DNA from: DAOTVS01 sp034436375
Lineage (GTDB): Bacteria > Chloroflexota > Anaerolineae > SpSt-313
Assembly: GCA_034436375.1 (NCBI GenBank)
Contig: DAOTVS010000271.1
Span: 1 to 6,366 of the forward strand
Direction: 5' to 3'
DNA: 6,366 nt
A program made the position numbers and the translations under genes. Below the pieces are notes generated by a model. The model did not search any database, was not told where the DNA came from, and saw only the letters and a program-made list of their open reading frames with translations. Positions 5,428 through 6,366 of the stretch are shown here, in pieces. Numbering within the stretch: position 1 is the stretch's first letter; each line of letters begins with the position of its first letter.

Positions 5428-6366
5428 TCAGGGCAGGTTGTTGCCATGTCGCAGCGGCGGCTCGGACGGGACTTTGCCCTCCCAATCGATTGCCTCACCA
5501 TGCCGAGCGTGGCCGCTCCGGCCCTGAGCGGCAAGCTCGGCGATGCGGCCCATGGTTTCACGCACAGCCAGCTCGACCGCCCGGCGCCGACTCACGCCCT
5601 CGCGGCGCCCGCGCACCCCCTGCACCAGCGAGCGCGCCGCCGATTCGCTCAAGCGCTGCACAGTCTCAGCCGAAGGGCGCTCGCCATAGGCAAACCAGAG
5701 GGCCACCGAGTAGCCCAGGGCCATGGTGGTGGCCGAGGCTACCGCTGTGCCCAGCATCCAGCCGGCGACCGGCACCAGGTCAGCCAGGTGATAGAACAGG
5801 CTGCGCCCTAATAGCCCCGAGCCGAGGGTAAGAGCCAGCTCCTTGGCGCGCGCCGCACTGAGCCGCTGGCCAAACACACGCGCCAGGTTCAGCACCATAG
5901 CCACCTGGATGGCGGTGATGGGCACAAAAGAGGCAAAGGGAATGCTGACGGGGCTCGTCAGGACATTGGCTGTGCCGGCAGCCGTGCAGGCGCTGAGTAT
6001 CGTGCGGTTAGCCAGCGTCCAGCGGTAGGCCGGCAGGGCAGCGGAGAGGGTGGCCAGGAGCTGCGGATCGGCCTCCACAACGGCAGCCAGCAGCTTGCCC
6101 AGGTTCATGCGCCGGGTGGCCGAAATGGGGATGACCTGTGCCGGCTCCAGCCCCAGGCAGCGAGCGGCCGCCTCAGCGACCGGTTTCTGCGCGCCGCGCA
6201 CCAGGTCAACCTTGTTCAGTACCACCACAAAGGGGTGCCCCAGGGTCGTCAGCGCGCGGTAGATGGCCAGCTCATCCTCGCCGATGCCGCGCACCGCGTC
6301 GAACACGAACACGATCAGATCGGCCTTCCACGCAGCGGCATACGCCTCTTGGCGCCGCTCCGCACA
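5428..6366 (-). CDS. GTPase with DUF697 domain, C-terminal part (start outside window)
   Basis: 312 residues are visible and the frame is open to the window edge, continuing above GTG 6312 with ADLIVFVFDA, so that GTG is internal and the gene is 5'-partial. Numbering from the edge: the strand before G4 is DLIVFVFDA (16-24), G4 is NKVD (51-54) after PFVVVL, and G5 is ISAT (81-84), as in Era/TrmE-type GTPases. The P-loop, G2 and DxxG motifs must lie beyond base 6366. Residues about 119-230 fit DUF697: ITAIQVAMVLNLARVFG followed by two hydrophobic, glycine/alanine-rich segments ending in LGYSVALWFAYG. This region is usually membrane-associated. A charged tail of about 80 residues follows, with several arginine-rich stretches. 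Family members are implicated only loosely in envelope or stress functions; the role is unknown. The TGA stop is at 5428-5430. Confidence 0.85.
   Translation of the reverse strand, partial: CAERRQEAYAAAWKADLIVFVFDAVRGIGEDELAIYRALTTLGHPFVVVLNKVDLVRGAQKPVAEAAARCLGLEPAQVIPISATRRMNLGKLLAAVVEADPQLLATLSAALPAYRWTLANRTILSACTAAGTANVLTSPVSIPFASFVPITAIQVAMVLNLARVFGQRLSAARAKELALTLGSGLLGRSLFYHLADLVPVAGWMLGTAVASATTMALGYSVALWFAYGERPSAETVQRLSESAARSLVQGVRGRREGVSRRRAVELAVRETMGRIAELAAQGRSGHARHGEAIDWEGKVPSEPPLRHGNNLP

Noticed and set aside
1..6366. CRISPR array, tRNA, rRNA or transposase gene
   Set aside because: No regularly spaced direct repeats, no cloverleaf with conserved tRNA bases, no rRNA motif and no transposase-like frame were seen on either strand.

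Overview
The window is GC-rich bacterial DNA in which every convincing gene is on the minus strand. The gene families are a DUF1461/TIGR01906 (Lit-type) membrane protein, a membrane-fused spermidine-synthase-like protein, a PIG-L/LmbE deacetylase and a GTPase-DUF697 protein. Together with the high GC and strong AAGGAGG ribosome binding sites, they fit a Chloroflexota-like or other Gram-positive-type bacterium. This placement is inference; no rRNA or marker gene is present to settle it.

Layout in minus-strand transcription order, from high to low coordinates: (a) 6366-5428, the C-terminal part of a GTPase with a DUF697 membrane-associated domain; its start lies outside the window. (b) 5427-5085, a 343-base non-coding stretch. 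It holds a 108-bp element with 24-bp imperfect terminal inverted repeats, which looks like a MITE or a dispersed repeat, and a separate perfect 9-bp hairpin 8 bp away. (c) 5084-4473, a class I SAM-dependent methyltransferase with a TTG start and a near-ideal ribosome binding site. (d) 4347-3961, a small hypothetical protein resembling a carboxypeptidase-regulatory/SdrD-B beta-sandwich, without a signal peptide. (e) 3819-55, a compact four-gene operon behind a very good sigma-70-type promoter: PIG-L deacetylase, membrane-fused spermidine-synthase-like protein, Lit-like DUF1461 membrane protein, HD-domain hydrolase. Three of its junctions are an ATGA overlap, a 6-nt gap and a GTGA overlap. (f) 54-1, a G-rich 3' tract on the transcribed strand, then a perfect 8-bp hairpin terminator whose T-run faces the plus strand. 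It probably serves a convergent gene outside the window and perhaps this operon too.

The most interesting unit is the four-gene operon. It joins a de-N-acetylase family often acting on amino sugars, an eight-segment-or-fewer integral membrane protein with a modified aminopropyltransferase domain, and a protein of the family that includes the lipoprotein intramolecular transacylase Lit, with both expected histidine motifs retained. An envelope-modification role is plausible, but it is inferred from family membership and co-transcription, not shown by the sequence.
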